This document shows, piece after piece, positions 1-11,330 of a stretch of 64,000 bases of DNA; position 1 is the stretch's first letter, and every line of letters starts with the position of its first letter. The position numbers and the translations under genes were made by a program. This DNA comes from Hemerocallis citrina. Taxonomy: Eukaryota; Streptophyta; Magnoliopsida; Asparagales; Asphodelaceae. Where the stretch lies: assembly GCA_017893485.1 (NCBI GenBank), contig JACEHZ010000204.1:248001-312000 (forward strand). The letters run 5' to 3'. The notes beneath the pieces are model-generated. The model was not told the origin of the DNA, did not search any database, and was given only the letters and a program-made list of their open reading frames with translations.

Positions 1-370
1 GTTTGATATGTGACAAGTTTGTGTTTGCTAAATATGGAAAATAAGTTATACTATTTCCGGCATAGAGAGGATGGCCGTGTATAATGTTCGTCGGTTGAAT
101 AAACTGACGTACCCACAGTCTTATATGCAGGTAAGTGACATGATAAAGATTAAAGAGGAACAGATGCTTAAAGATTACACGATGTTGTTGTATATTTATT
201 TAATTGTTGTAAATTTTACTTCCGCTGTGCAGTGTAAATTGTAATGAATTTATGTGAACTCTGATGTAAAGTGAAAAGTTCAAATTTCCTTGTAAAATTG
301 TACTAAATGAAGTGGAAAGATTCTGTAGAACATCTCGAATTCAGTTGTATTTGGGATTCGAGGCGTTACA
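1..370 (+). mobile_element. 3' tail of a long LTR (same family as 45387-48688)
   Basis: This stretch is nearly identical to 48319-48688, the last 370 bases of the solo LTR lying in the viral copy. It ends in the same way (GGCGTTACA, then unrelated DNA). Only a few substitutions and small indels separate the two copies. The rest of the LTR lies outside the window, so I cannot tell whether this is a solo LTR or the 3' LTR of a full element. Confidence 0.85.
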
Positions 371-497
371 ATAACAAGCCGGGGTACTATGGATAGACTT
401 GCTAGTGAACAATCGGGAAATGTATTCGGTAAGGCCTTCTCGCTCACACGAACACTTGACATAGAAGGAGGAGTTTGTCTCGGGAGGAGATTGTCTC

Positions 498-537
498 ACT
501 ATCTCGCTATCTCGCTATCTCGATATCTCGCTATCTT
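498..537. repeat. 8-bp minisatellite (CTATCTCG)n
   Basis: Five consecutive near-identical units of CTATCTCG are visible, the last one degenerate. It is a short local tandem duplication with no sign of function. Confidence 0.8.
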
Positions 538-1626
538 GTTTATCACGTTATCTAGTTACGCTGAGTACACGAACCGTGAATTCACCATCGGTCTAAAACG
601 ATCACTATGCTTGCATGGAATCTGTAGTATGGGATGCAGTAGTACATGCACTAGATAGGTTAATAAAATACTTAACAACCTGCATACTTGATCTTGTATT
701 GAACTTGACTCGGCATCACGCATTGAACTCGACTTGACATCACGCAATACATGTGTGATTATTGTAACTCTTTTTGATATTGTAGCTTGCTCTTTGATTT
801 GTTCTTTGATTTTGACCATGTCCCTTTTCTTTGATATTCAAGTATTCCTTTATCATCTGTTTTCTCTACTTACTGCCCACGACTTGCTATAAGGGCTCTC
901 TTTTCTTCTTTTTTAGATCCAGTATTAACAGGTACCGAATGAGCAATACGAGGAGAACTTGGTGAGCACACTCTCTGAAGATTGGAGCTAGACTTTAGAC
1001 TGCTTAGTTATCTTTCATTATATGCTTATTGTATTTTCTTTTCATCATACTTTGTATTCTTCGGCTTTATGACCCAAAGTTTGTTTTATCCCTGATGTTG
1101 GAATATTATTTGGTAAATTTATTTCATGATTATCTTTGAGTTTATTTAATGTTTATGTGATTATATTATTTGCCTGCGTGGTTGTTTCTCTTGTATATTG
1201 TTGAGTTGGACTGGTACAGCTTATGGATGATGCATAATCATTCGCTGGGCCTAAGTTACGTGCTCGTATCCCGTATTTTGGGAAGCGGAGCATGACAGAA
1301 ATATAATATTTAACAAGAGAATATTGCTAGGAGTTACAAATTCACTCAGTACACGGAATTCGACTCACTCACTAAGAATTATCTCTCAAGCCTCACTAGC
1401 AATGGAGAATAATATCAATGAAGTACTTGACCTTTCATATTGGAGGTCATTACAATAAAATGTAAAAGAATATAGAGAATTCTATGTTAGTCTTGATATC
1501 TCAGTCGTCCGATATATATCATGTAGAAGAAGTCACTAAATAGGAGGCATGCGATCTGACTTAGAGTTGACGATTGGGTCAAAACGATTCCCAAGACCTA
1601 GGCCCAAAACAACATTGCTACTGCGG

Positions 1627-1684
1627 GCGGTCGACCGCATCTCAACAACGCTCGGACCCAAGGGATGTACAGTCGACTGTACAT
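1627..1684. repeat. Two neighbouring perfect palindromes
   Basis: GCGGTCGACCGC (1627-1638) and ATGTACAGTCGACTGTACAT (1665-1684) are both perfect inverted repeats without a spacer, and both are centred on GTCGAC. The second is 20 bp long. Confidence 0.8.
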
Positions 1685-2164
1685 GCCTATGATCATGTAC
1701 GCTTTTCTGCCCTATTTATTATTTCTCTCTACGATATTTTGACCTTCGTGCTTTGTCGTTTTTTCTTTTAATTGAATAATGAGTATGCAAGACATAATTA
1801 TAAGAACTCATATATTCATACTGCTCTCTCTCTACATGTATTGACGGTCTTCTAGAAGGGTAAATATTCTAAGAATAAAAAACCTCCTCTTATGCTAACC
1901 CTTTTTTTTTATTGGAATCGAAGGAGGTCTGTATCATATATCTTACTTAGAATTCGACTCTCTAATCAGGCTACAAACTTTCTCAAGTCTGTAATCCCCA
2001 TTTACCCTCAAAACCCACCACCATACCACATCCTATACATAAATCTCTGTCTACTATGTACTATCTACTATATTCCTATTTGCTATCTCACAAAGTGGAT
2101 ATGGATGCAGCTAAAGATGGAAATACTCCAGTTGTTTTACACACAACATAATCTTAATCATACA

Positions 2165-2355
2165 AATTTAAAGTTACAATTATAACAACCGTTTACTTAA
2201 AATCAATCACCTTTAATTACACATTTTAAAGTTAGAATTATAACAACCATTTACTTCAAATTAATCATCTTTTAAGTAGGAGATATATCAACTATTTATT
2301 TAAAATTAATCACCCAGTTAATTATAAACCGCAATTATTTTAAGTTGAAATTATA
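2165..2355. repeat. Degenerate tandem repeat, about 65-70 bp unit
   Basis: Three diverged units share the order AAAGTTA.AATTATA.CAAC, then .TTTACTT.AAAT.AATCA. The unit boundaries are soft because of indels. It looks like an old AT-rich minisatellite. Confidence 0.6.
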
Positions 2356-2870
2356 TCAATGAGGTGGATAAAAATCATCGTCTATATTATATTGTCACAT
2401 GCCCAATAAATCATGCTAATCTCCAAATAGACCAATGGTAATGTAAAGTTCCAAGCTCGTCAAAGTTAATTTGCAGTCTCAAATTGGTCAATGAAAATGT
2501 GGGCTAGCCTCCTAGTCCTAGCTCTTTGGAGGTCACAAATTCACATCCGAAATCCTCTGAAGCAACAAAATATAAGGAGAAATAAATATTCTTTCACTGA
2601 ATCACACAAGGTAAGAAGGAAAATCATCTAAATCAATTATAAATGAAAGATCCATCCACATGGATTTGCACAGGATGATCAATCATTTAGCTGATGGTCA
2701 CACAAAAAAATAAAAATAAAACAAAGATATAATTTTGCATCTAAATGATGGTGCTCTAACAATCAACTCCTTCTATAATTTTTTTTATATTTTTAGATGA
2801 AGGATTTTTTCTTTCTATTCTGAACTCACATATGTTGACATGTTGTGACCACTAAAAAAGCAACAACCAA

Positions 2871-3407
2871 TCTATATAATAAAACACAAAGAAAGCTATC
2901 AAGTGGCTCTCATTCAATAGGATTGAAATAAATGGTCCAGATCTAACCTCACAAAAAATATTTTCAACGCCCAAAAGTTTTCCACTAAATCTCAAATCCA
3001 AATCCCCTCAAAACAACTTCTTCATTTATTTATTTATTTATTTATATCTCTCTCTCTCTCTCTCAATTTACTCACAAATTTATATGTTCAGATTTCGGGT
3101 TTATAAATTTTCAGAATTTTTGTACATTTTTTATTGCTCATGTTACATTGAAAATAACAAATATCTCATCAACAGTTAAATTTCATCATTTTCCACACTC
3201 AAACTTCTAAGAAGTTGAATTTTACACCCCCATTTATAATTATTTTTCAACATATACTAATGAAAACATGGACTTTTATTTACAACTAATTATCTTTTTA
3301 TTATTCAAACTTGAGCTACATAATTATTGTTTTACTGTTTACAAGACTTTTATATGTTGTATCGTTCCGAAGACGTGCCGTAGGCACGTGCCCACGGGCA
3401 AATCTAA
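2871..3407 (+). mobile_element. Non-autonomous Helitron (537 bp)
   Basis: The element begins with TCTATATAATAAAA directly after an A and ends with CTAA directly before a T, the A/T insertion pattern of Helitrons. About 20 bp before the end lies a hairpin, ACGTGCC-GTA-GGCACGT, the usual 3' signal. No Rep/helicase ORF is present, so it would need an autonomous partner. A related copy sits at 22552-22981 with the same start, the same AAGTGRCTCTC motif near the 5' end and a similar GAAGACGT...GGCACGTG...ACGGG end. Confidence 0.8.
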
Positions 3408-3705
3408 TAATTCACTAAAAGTGAAAATGGAAAAATAGTGAGAGCACATGCATTAGTCAAGTGTGCGACTCTAGTTATGGCTATAGAATTGGAGTTGTGT
3501 GTTCTGTATATAACCATCAATTTATCTATCTCAGTTAGACATTATACGTCGGAGTTATATCAACTATCTACTTATATATGTAGTATCTCATGAACATTGC
3601 ACTTGCTAACAATATTATTTTAGTTTAAATTGTAGAACTCAGCGACCCATTTCTCTTTGTGAATGACATTGTAAAGATGAGAGAGTTCTATATTTCAAAT
3701 ACCGT
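3408..3705. other. Short spacer without features
   Basis: This is AT-rich sequence between the Helitron and the copia element. I see nothing in it. Its last five bases (ACCGT, 3701-3705) are the probable left TSD of the copia element. Confidence 0.6.
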
Positions 3706-3785
3706 TTTTAAATATTGTATTATATATTTAGTTCTATATTGGGTTATGTATCAGTTTAGTATTGATTTCCTCCTATATATAGGAG

Positions 3786-4110
3786 TAGGGGTGGCAACTG
3801 GGCCGGGTCAACCGGCGACCCACCCGCGATCCGGCCCACGAACCCGGCCCGCTCTAGAGCTTCACGGGTTCGGGTCGAACCAGGTGAACAGTACCGGGTC
3901 GACCCGGGTCGCAATTTACGCGAATCGAATTCGCGAAACCCGGCCCGCGAACCTGTTTAATTCGCGAATTGAACCCGTCAACCCGCGGTTCGACCCGCGG
4001 GTTTCGACCCGTACGGGTCGAACGTTCGACCCGTGACGGGCCGACCGTTCGACCCGCGGGTCGAACGGGTCGAAACCCGTGGTTCGAACCCGGGTCTGTC
4101 GCTGACTCAA
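3786..4110. repeat. Left subterminal GC-rich repeat zone of the hAT element
   Basis: The first 325 bases are packed with short inverted and direct copies of CGGGTCGAACC, CGACCCG, GGCCCG and related words, whereas the element core is AT-rich. In Ac-type elements such subterminal motif clusters are the transposase binding sites. That role here is inferred from position and repetition. Confidence 0.75.
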
Positions 4111-4698
4111 CGCAGCAAACGGCTCTTAGAGCCGTTGCTGTGCAAACGGTTCTTTTTTTGTTTTGTTTTGTTTTTTTTTTTTTTTGTTTTTTCCCATTTC
4201 TAAGCCTATAAATAGCCCCCAAAAATCTCCAAAAAAATCACACCTCCCTCTCTTACTCTCTCTACTATTATACATCAAAAAAAAAAAAAACAATTGTAGT
4301 AATCATCAAACAAGTGTACAAGGAGGCGTATACACGATCAAATTTCGGTCGTATCGAAGAACAAAATTCAACGTCTTCAACGTCTTCAACTCTCTTCAAC
4401 CATCGACTCAAATCTACTTCAACCTCTTCTCAACTCTTCAATTGCGAAATCGGCAAAGCGCTCCTCCATCTTTTCTATTATATTCTAATTTTCACGGTTT
4501 TTTTTTATACGCGTATTCCACGGTGAACGGTATCAAAATATCTCTATCTCTCTTGTTATTTTTTTTTTTGCGTTGTAGTTAAAATTATTGTTCGTTTTTT
4601 GAACTTCTCTATCTCAACCCTCTTGTTTTTTAGTTTTTTTTGTATAATTCACCGCTCCTACATTGTAGATTTTTTTTTACATTCCACATTACTACACT

Positions 4699-6830
4699 AT
4701 GTCTAGATCACGCGGTAGTGGTCGTAGCGGACAAGATTCTTCCTCATCTTCACGTAGGCCACCAATTGTCCCAATTATTGAGCCCGCCCAAGATTACATT
4801 GATCCTACTATGGAACAATGGGGTACACACGATGATGTTGGACATGAACAATTAGAAGAAGAACAACAACAACAAATCGAAACCACACAACCCCGTAGTA
4901 GTAGGAAAAGTAGAGGAGAAACTAGCGATTGACATAAGTTTTATGAGTATATCCCGGACGAAAATACTCCGGGTATAGGTGTGAAAATGTGTAAATCATG
5001 TGGTAAACAATACAAATTCAAGAGGGGTGACGGAACCGGTACACTTAGTAGGCACATCCTAAATAATCATAAAGATCTTCTTGATCAAATACAAGGCCAA
5101 CAAAGAATAAACCCTAGGACCGGTCAAGTAGATAGCCACCCTTATGATCCTGAACTTATTCGTCGGGAAATGGCCCGATTAGTAATTAAGGAAGAGTTAC
5201 CATTTACCTATCCCGAGAGTAGGAACTTGGAAAATTTTAATCAAACGGCCTTAAACCCTCATTTTAAAAGAATTCCGAGAAATACTTGCAAATCGGATTG
5301 TTTTAAAGTGTACATGGAAATGAAGGACGCGTTGATTGCAATTTTATGGAGTTTAACTTGTAGGGTTAGTTTAACTTCGGATTGTTGGACGGGTGTCAAC
5401 AATATTCCAACGATGGGAATAACCTGTCATTGGATCGACAATGATTGGATTCTTAATAAAAGAATCATATCACTTGCGTCGTTGCCGTATCCCCATAGTG
5501 GCGCTGAAATAGAAAACCGTATTTTAGAAATTTGTAATGTTTTTCATATTCGCGATAAAATTATGGCTATTAGTTTTGATAATGCATCTAACAACAATGT
5601 AGCAATTAATACTTTAAAAAGAATATTAAACCCTCCATCTGACAATATTTTTCATGTTAGGTGTGCATGTCATATTATAAATTTATGTGTTCAAGATGCA
5701 TTAGGTATAGCTGATCCATATATAATTAAAATTAGAAATTGTGTACATTTTATTGCATTAAAACCAAGCATTCTACAAGAATGGAAAGCTTGGTGTAGAG
5801 CTAGAAATGTTCCTTTTAGAAAATTTCCAAAGGATGTTAGACACCGATGGAATTCTACTTTTGATTTACTAAATGTTGTCACCGAATATAAAGCAGTTGT
5901 AAATGATTTTTGTATCGCACAAAATATGCCTAATTTTGAAATGACTCCCGCCGATTGGTTTTTTGCTGAATCTTTGTTGAAATTTTTAGAACCTTTTAAA
6001 ACCGCAACTTTAAAATTTTCAAAAACATATGAATCTACTTCTAGTAGCATTTTTATTGAATTAGTTAGCATGATGCAAACATTTAACGAAATGTTAAATG
6101 ATACCCATATTAGTAACATTGTAAAACCTGCATTTACAAAATTTTTGAAGTATTATTTTCCTCCTTCTATGTTGATTTGTGTTGCTACTGTTATGGATCC
6201 TCGTATCAAATTAGAAGGTACGAAGAATTTGATAGAAATATTTTTTGGATATTTAGAGAACATTGTAGAATTAACAATTGATTGCGCTAGTTTTTTAGTT
6301 CAATTTGAATCTACGTTAAATAACTTGTATGATTATTATGATAGACGTTTTGCTTCTAGTAGTACAACTTCTGTAGTTAGTTCTTCTTCTGGTAGTTCTA
6401 AAGGTAAAGTAGAATTGGTGATAGAACATTTAGTTTACTTGAAAAAATTCAATCTAAAAAACCTAGGACTAATCAACCAAATGAATTAAATTGGTATAAC
6501 CAACAAGATGCTGAGCCTTTTACTTCTGCACTAGATATTTTACAGTGGTGGAAAGAACATGAACACACTTTTAGTATTCTATCAATTATGGCTAAAGATT
6601 TACTAACTCCTCCTGTCTCTACAGTTGCTTCTGAGAGTGCATTTTCTACAAGTGGCAGGGTTCTATCTGATTACAGGAATCGGTTGAAGCCCGAGACGTT
6701 AGAGATGCTCGTATGCACAGAAAACTGGCTGAAGGCTGAAGATAGGACGCAAGGGAAAGCGTTATCGAGTTCCACAAGTGGGAGCAACTCGCCTGAAGAA
6801 CAACAACAACAACAACAACAACAACAATAG
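4699..6830 (+). pseudogene. hAT transposase with a BED zinc finger (one stop, one frameshift)
   Basis: The reading frame starts at the ATG at 4699 with a Ser/Arg/Gln-rich leader. It meets a TGA at 4930-4932 where a BED finger is expected to carry its first Trp (TGG to TGA is one step), and continues in the same frame through CKSCGKQY and the LSRH...NNH half of the finger (about 4987-5070). Next come the RNase-H-like core motifs TSDCWTG (first Asp) and SFDNASNN (second Asp), and the CHIINLCVQ motif. Near 6425-6450 the frame slips by one base. The other frame then gives the hAT dimerisation region (LQWWKEH, VSTVASESAFSTSGR, LVCTENWL) and ends in a polyglutamine tract with stop at 6828-6830. The product would be about 710 residues, normal for the family. 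With only two lesions the copy is fairly young. Confidence 0.9.
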
Positions 6831-7348
6831 CTTTTCTTGTTATGTTAAATTAGAAAAATTGTAGTCAATTAAAATTGTACATAAGAAATATGTTATTGTA
6901 TAAAACTTATTTGTGAATTGAATTCTTCATTTCGTTATAAATTGTTCAAATTGTACAACTTAAATTCATATGAATAAAATTTCAAAATTTGTTGTCAATT
7001 TCACTCTTTCAATCTTATTATTATTATTACGATTTTTTTTGTTTATTAGTATTATTACTTACTTAGTACTATAATTAAACATTATTTGGGGATATTTGAT
7101 TCAATTTTAAGAATTGTAGTATTATTACTTATTAGTATTATTACTGAATTACATACTTGGTATTATAATTAAACATCATTTGGGGATATTTGAAGAATTG
7201 TAGTATTATTACTTATTAGTAGTATTACTTATTTGTATTATAATTTTTTAAGAAATGTAATATTCATCAAACAAAAATATGGTTATTTGTATAATTGTAT
7301 ACATCATTTGTAAAATTATTATTATTATTAGTTCAATTTAAGCTACCA

Positions 7349-7353
<5 letters not shown>

Positions 7354-7403
<50 letters not shown>
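7354..7403. repeat. (AT)25 microsatellite
   Basis: A pure AT dinucleotide run of about 50 bp lies between the transposase 3' flank and the GC-rich right terminus of the hAT element. ORFs read through it are artefacts. Confidence 0.95.
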
Positions 7404-7407
<4 letters not shown>

Positions 7408-7613
7408 AAACGGGCCAACCCGCGGGTCGACCCGGCCCAACCCGGGTTGAGCCCTAAAGGGTTCACGGGTTGGGCGGGCCACCCAAATACGAAATTGACC
7501 CGGCCCGGCCCGGCCCGCATAAGACGCCAACCCGGCCCGGCCCGCCCACTCGAGCGTGCCAACCCGCACGGGTTGGGCCCGGACCGGCCCGTTCGACCCG
7601 ATCGCCACCCCTA
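7408..7613. repeat. Right subterminal GC-rich repeat zone of the hAT element
   Basis: This is the mirror of the left zone: many copies of CGGGCC, CCCGGCCC, GGGTTG and CGACCCG within 206 bases, ending in the 12-bp TIR. Together the two zones frame the AT-rich interior. Confidence 0.75.
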
Positions 7614-7682
7614 TATAGGAGTCATTGTACTCAGTTATAATCAATTCAATAATATTTTCCAATCTCTCTCTTAACTTTAACA

Positions 7683-8350
7683 TGGTATCAAAGTAGTAAT
7701 ATTTTAAAATTTTCTTTTCTCCAACCTCTAACTCCAAATTGCTGTCATCATCAACAACACCAAACCCACAAAACTCCGGCAACCCATTCTCATCCCCGTC
7801 TTTTTCATCGGCAGCAATTATCAGCAAAAATCTCGGCATCTTCATCCTCACCATCAGCAACAACATCTATACAACAACCTAATCATCATCATCCCATCGT
7901 CGACTATTCAACGTCAACTCCCCGAACAACCCTCGTCATCAAAGGAAACAGACCTCACCATCGGCAACAGCAACCCAACGAAACCCTCGTCAACTCCCCC
8001 CCCCCCCCCTTACGTCGACTCTCGAAACCCTAGCCACCTCCATCTCCGAAACCCTTTACCCTAGTCACCTCTCGAAACCCTAATTTCCTCCGTCTCCTAT
8101 TCTACACTGAAACCCTATTTTTTTTATAAAAAAGATCCCTGTTACCCAAGCCCGACTCGCTTACCCAAACCTGAATCCAAAAAATTATAAAAAAAAATCA
8201 AAAAAATAAATTGCAGGTACTCCTTCTTCTTTAATGGAACCTCAGTCTCACCGGTCTCTTTCATTTTCCACCAACTTCTCCGTTGCTACATCTTCACTCC
8301 CTCTCACATCTCAATCTCCCTCCAGATTCAGACAGATACAGTATTGCCAT
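7683..8350 (+). other. Copia 1 primer site, leader and start of gag
   Basis: TGGTATCAAAG at 7683 directly follows the LTR and is the probable tRNA primer site. The leader is C-rich, repeatedly carrying CGAAACCCTA, with a polyC run at 7999-8008. It contains a possible splice acceptor (TTGCAG, 8211-8216) shortly before an ATG at 8234. The minus-strand copia copy has the same ATGGAACC start after a poly-pyrimidine/CAG stretch, so this is the real gag start. Coding is cut at 8350 by the solo LTR. Confidence 0.7.
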
Positions 8351-8676
8351 TGTAACACCTCGAATTTGTAAAATACCGAAAATGCCTGTTTTTATATATT
8401 TCGAGTGGTGAAAAATTATTTTTGATGTATTTTAATTAAATATTGATATTAGTATGAATATTTGTGGTAGATTGGTCTTATTGTTATATTAGAGTTAAGA
8501 GTTGAGATTTTGCATGAGGAAATATAGTTTATTTTATTTTATCATTATGGGGGATTATTATAAGCTAATTTTAATGTGTTTCGTATTGTTTGTATTATTA
8601 TAGAAAAGAGTTGGGGGTTTAATTGTAATATTTTTGATGTGGAGGGATTATAGGTAAATATACCTTATTCTTATTA

Positions 8677-8848
8677 GGGTAATGCTACACCTACAACCTT
8701 TCTTACAACCATTTCTTTTACAACCTTATGTGGCACAATCTCATTGGAATATATTGTAGAATAGGTTGTAGTGGGTTGTACACATTTTCAATGAGATTGT
8801 GCCATCTAAGGTTGTAAGGTTGTAAAGGTTGTAGGTGTAGCATTACCC
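8677..8848. mobile_element. Mutator-like MITE, 172 bp
   Basis: The terminal inverted repeats begin GGGTAATGCTACACCTACAA and stay complementary, with interruptions, for about 70 bp on each side, leaving a short centre. The flanks are a perfect 9-bp duplication, TTCTTATTA (8668-8676 and 8849-8857), the TSD length of Mutator-like elements. There is no ORF. It inserted into the gypsy LTR after that LTR was formed. Confidence 0.9.
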
Positions 8849-10904
8849 TTCTTATTATTATTATATACATTATTTTTTAAAAACCCTCCCCATTTTCTTT
8901 CTTTCCTTCTTTCTTCTCCCTTCCCGTTCTCTTCTCTCGATCCCAAACCGAACCCAATACCCGACCACCTCCCAGCTCAAAATCCCGACCTTTCCCTCCA
9001 TAAAATTTCGATTAAATTAGGGGGCAAGCTCATTGAAGGGTTCTCTTCTCTATGGTAGCTTCAATTTGGAGAAAAAGCAATTGGAAGGTATACCCTAGTT
9101 TATTTTATTTGTGTAGAATCAAGTGACTTTAATTTCTATCGTATAGGAATATGGTAGTATGGAGATAAGGAGGTGTTGGGTATTGTAGAGACGAGAAATT
9201 AGCTAATTACTGGGGAGATTTTGTAAGTTACATATAAATTAGGGTTTGTGAATTTGGAAAGGAAAATTGGTTCCATTGATGATAGAAAAATTATTGGAGG
9301 GTGAAAAATATTATAAGAGGATTAATGAGAAATTTTGGTAATTTTTATAGGCTTAAGCTCAATTAAATTGAGTGAAATAGAATATAGGTGAAAAGTGCAC
9401 GCCGAGTGTTCGATGAAATGCCCGAGCGAGATTTAGGTGAGAATTTGATGGGTTCGGAGGTGTAGTTGAGTCTTATTATTATTATTAACCCTAATATGTG
9501 AGATTAGGACAAAGGAGATTAAGGAATTTAGAAAATATGAATTTTTCTTATTAGAAAGCCTCCGATCAATAAGGGAGTGTTTGTATTAGAACCCAAATTC
9601 GAAATCTATCGATGTAGCTCACCTACATATGTCATTTGTGACGCGTGGGTGAAGACGGATTGAAATTTGGAGGTCCGAAGGTTGAGTTTTGAGCTTTAAA
9701 CTAATTGGTTCTATAAATTTTCAATTAGGAGGAAAAAGTCGAACTTCGACTGGCTACAGGAAGGACGTGGGACATCGTTTGCTCGATCCGTCAGGTGAGT
9801 ATGTTGTATTTATAAATATTTTATATTGTGGCCAAATTTCGTGGATTTTTGGTATATTTTGTAAAAGTTATAGCAAAAATAGATTTTCAATGAAAATACG
9901 GATTTTTGGGGCCCGAAAATGGGTTTTTGTGATATGTGGTGAAATTAACTATTTTAAGTATATAAAACCTATATTATGGATTAATGTGACGTGTTGAAGT
10001 ATAAAAATTAAATATATTAAATCGTTTATGCATATTTTTACTCCGTGCATGTTTTGTGTATGTTTTTTGGGTATATAGGTCGATATAGGTATTTTGGTAT
10101 ATGCAGAGCCTTGTGTATGTGCTAGCATGCTACGGATAGACGTTATAAGATGTAATTAGACGAAATTAGTGATTGTGATACTGTTTTGGAAACCTGTGCA
10201 TTTATAGTGCATGTTTTATGTTTATTTTGGGGCATATAGACCCTTATAGGTGATTTTACTCACATAGAGTATTGGATATGAGTTAGTATGCTATGATGAG
10301 ATATCATGAGGTTTAATTAGAGGAAATAAGTGAATTTTGGCCCCTTTTCTTAGAAACCCACATGTGTGGTGTTTATTTGTAATATATATATAGATGATTA
10401 TGATGTGTGAGGCAATAATTGATGAAATTAAATAAGTGGGTGCATGTTTACATTCTAATCATGATCGAAGACAAGTAATGGGTAATCATATGATATTATT
10501 ATGGGATGAAGTATATTTTGATATGCTTATGATACGGAATAACACCTTATAATTCTTTTATTAAGGATATAACTTGGCGTATGTCTATATGTGATTTAAT
10601 GAAGTAGTAAATATCATGTTACCCTTAATGTGAATTGTTATGGCAAAATAAATATCTTGGCGCATTAATATTATGCAATAAAATGATATGATGAGTTATG
10701 CGTGGAATAACAGGGTGTGTGCATAACCTGGTATATTGATATGAAGATAAAAGTTCAGCTGGTACGTGTTAATAAAATGTGGTATTAATTCTTGTGATTA
10801 AAGTCAAGGATGTGGCTATTGTTTAATTAAAAGCCGTGATGCTTTATGTTGAATTAGTAAAATGGAAAGATGAAATGATTAATGCTAATAACAGATGGTT
10901 TTGT

Positions 10905-11330
10905 TGACCAGTACCTACAGCAATCCTGGGAGTTTGGGCTAGACCTCCTAATATCCAAGGACCGGCTTGGGGTAAGTGGACCCAAACTATGTTTGGGATA
11001 AGTGGATTTTATGCCCAAGCTATCGGCTTGAGGCCCGGTTTTCCCTCGATGACAGTTGTCGCGAGGAAGTACCCAGTTTATCTGGGGTAAGTGGTTTTTC
11101 CCTCGATGACAGCCATCGCGAGGAAGTACCCAGGTTACCTGGGGTCAGTGGCTTTTTCCCTCTTGGCTTCGGCCGGGAGGAAGTACCCAAGTTCTACTTG
11201 GGGTTAGTGGTTCCCTCGCTAGTTCAGCTAGGAGGAAGACGTAGCCTCGGACGAGTAAGACTCTGTGTGAGCATCGGGCCGCATGTTTACTGGGCTGTCG
11301 GCTTTCAGTATGTTGGGATACTGTGGCTCA
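10905..11330. repeat. Hairpin array inside the gypsy LTR
   Basis: Consecutive short inverted repeats follow each other with almost no spacing. Examples are CCAAG...CTTGG, CCCAAACTATGTTTGGG, CAAGCTATCGGCTTG, CCTCG...CGAGG, CCCAG-TTTAT-CTGGG, CCCAGGTTACCTGGG and CCCAAG-TTCTA-CTTGGG. Hairpins of the CCCTC/GAGGAAGTACC type alternate with the CCCAR type in a unit of about 60 bp repeated three times. A further group lies at 11545-11840 and 12190-12280. The homologous LTR at 57330-57740 has the same array with an extra unit. The array is downstream of the presumed transcription start, so it would be in RNA. Confidence 0.8.

Larger units (their letters stand above)
371..2870. other. Unassigned AT-rich intergenic DNA
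   Basis: No gene is supported here. The short ORFs at 389-658, 1574-1771 and 1892-2185 have no recognisable domain and low-complexity composition. Visible structures are an 8-bp minisatellite (498-537), a diverged direct repeat around 690-747, two palindromes (1627-1638 and 1665-1684) and a degenerate tandem repeat (2165-2355). The region could contain decayed LTR sequence, but I found no terminal pair. Confidence 0.6.
3786..7613 (+). mobile_element. hAT transposon, 3.8 kb, inserted in a copia LTR
   Basis: The ends are TAGGGGTGGCAA at the left and the complement of TAGGGGTGGCGA at the right, flanked by a perfect 8-bp TSD (TATAGGAG at 3778-3785 and 7614-7621). Both features are diagnostic for the hAT superfamily, and the termini resemble the Ac group. 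The interior encodes a BED-type hAT transposase (4699-6830) with few lesions. Both subterminal regions are very GC-rich against an AT-rich interior. A long AT microsatellite lies before the right end. With one nonsense codon and one frameshift in the transposase it is probably not autonomous now. Confidence 0.95.
3706..7682 (+). repeat. 5' LTR of copia 1, split by the hAT element
   Basis: LTR sequence lies at 3706-3785 and resumes at 7614-7682. The two halves overlap by the 8-bp duplication TATAGGAG made by the hAT insertion. The uninterrupted LTR would be about 141 bp, like its 3' partner (142 bp). The break falls inside the palindrome CTCCTATATATAGGAG, which probably contains the LTR TATA box and recurs at 31407-31532 and 34109-34252. 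Confidence 0.85.

Noticed and set aside
5691..6119. 142-aa minus-strand ORF
   Set aside because: It is antisense to the hAT transposase core; no independent features.
7333..7866. 177-aa minus-strand ORF
   Set aside because: It is a translation of the hAT GC-rich terminus and the AT microsatellite (runs of Tyr-Ile); it crosses an element border.
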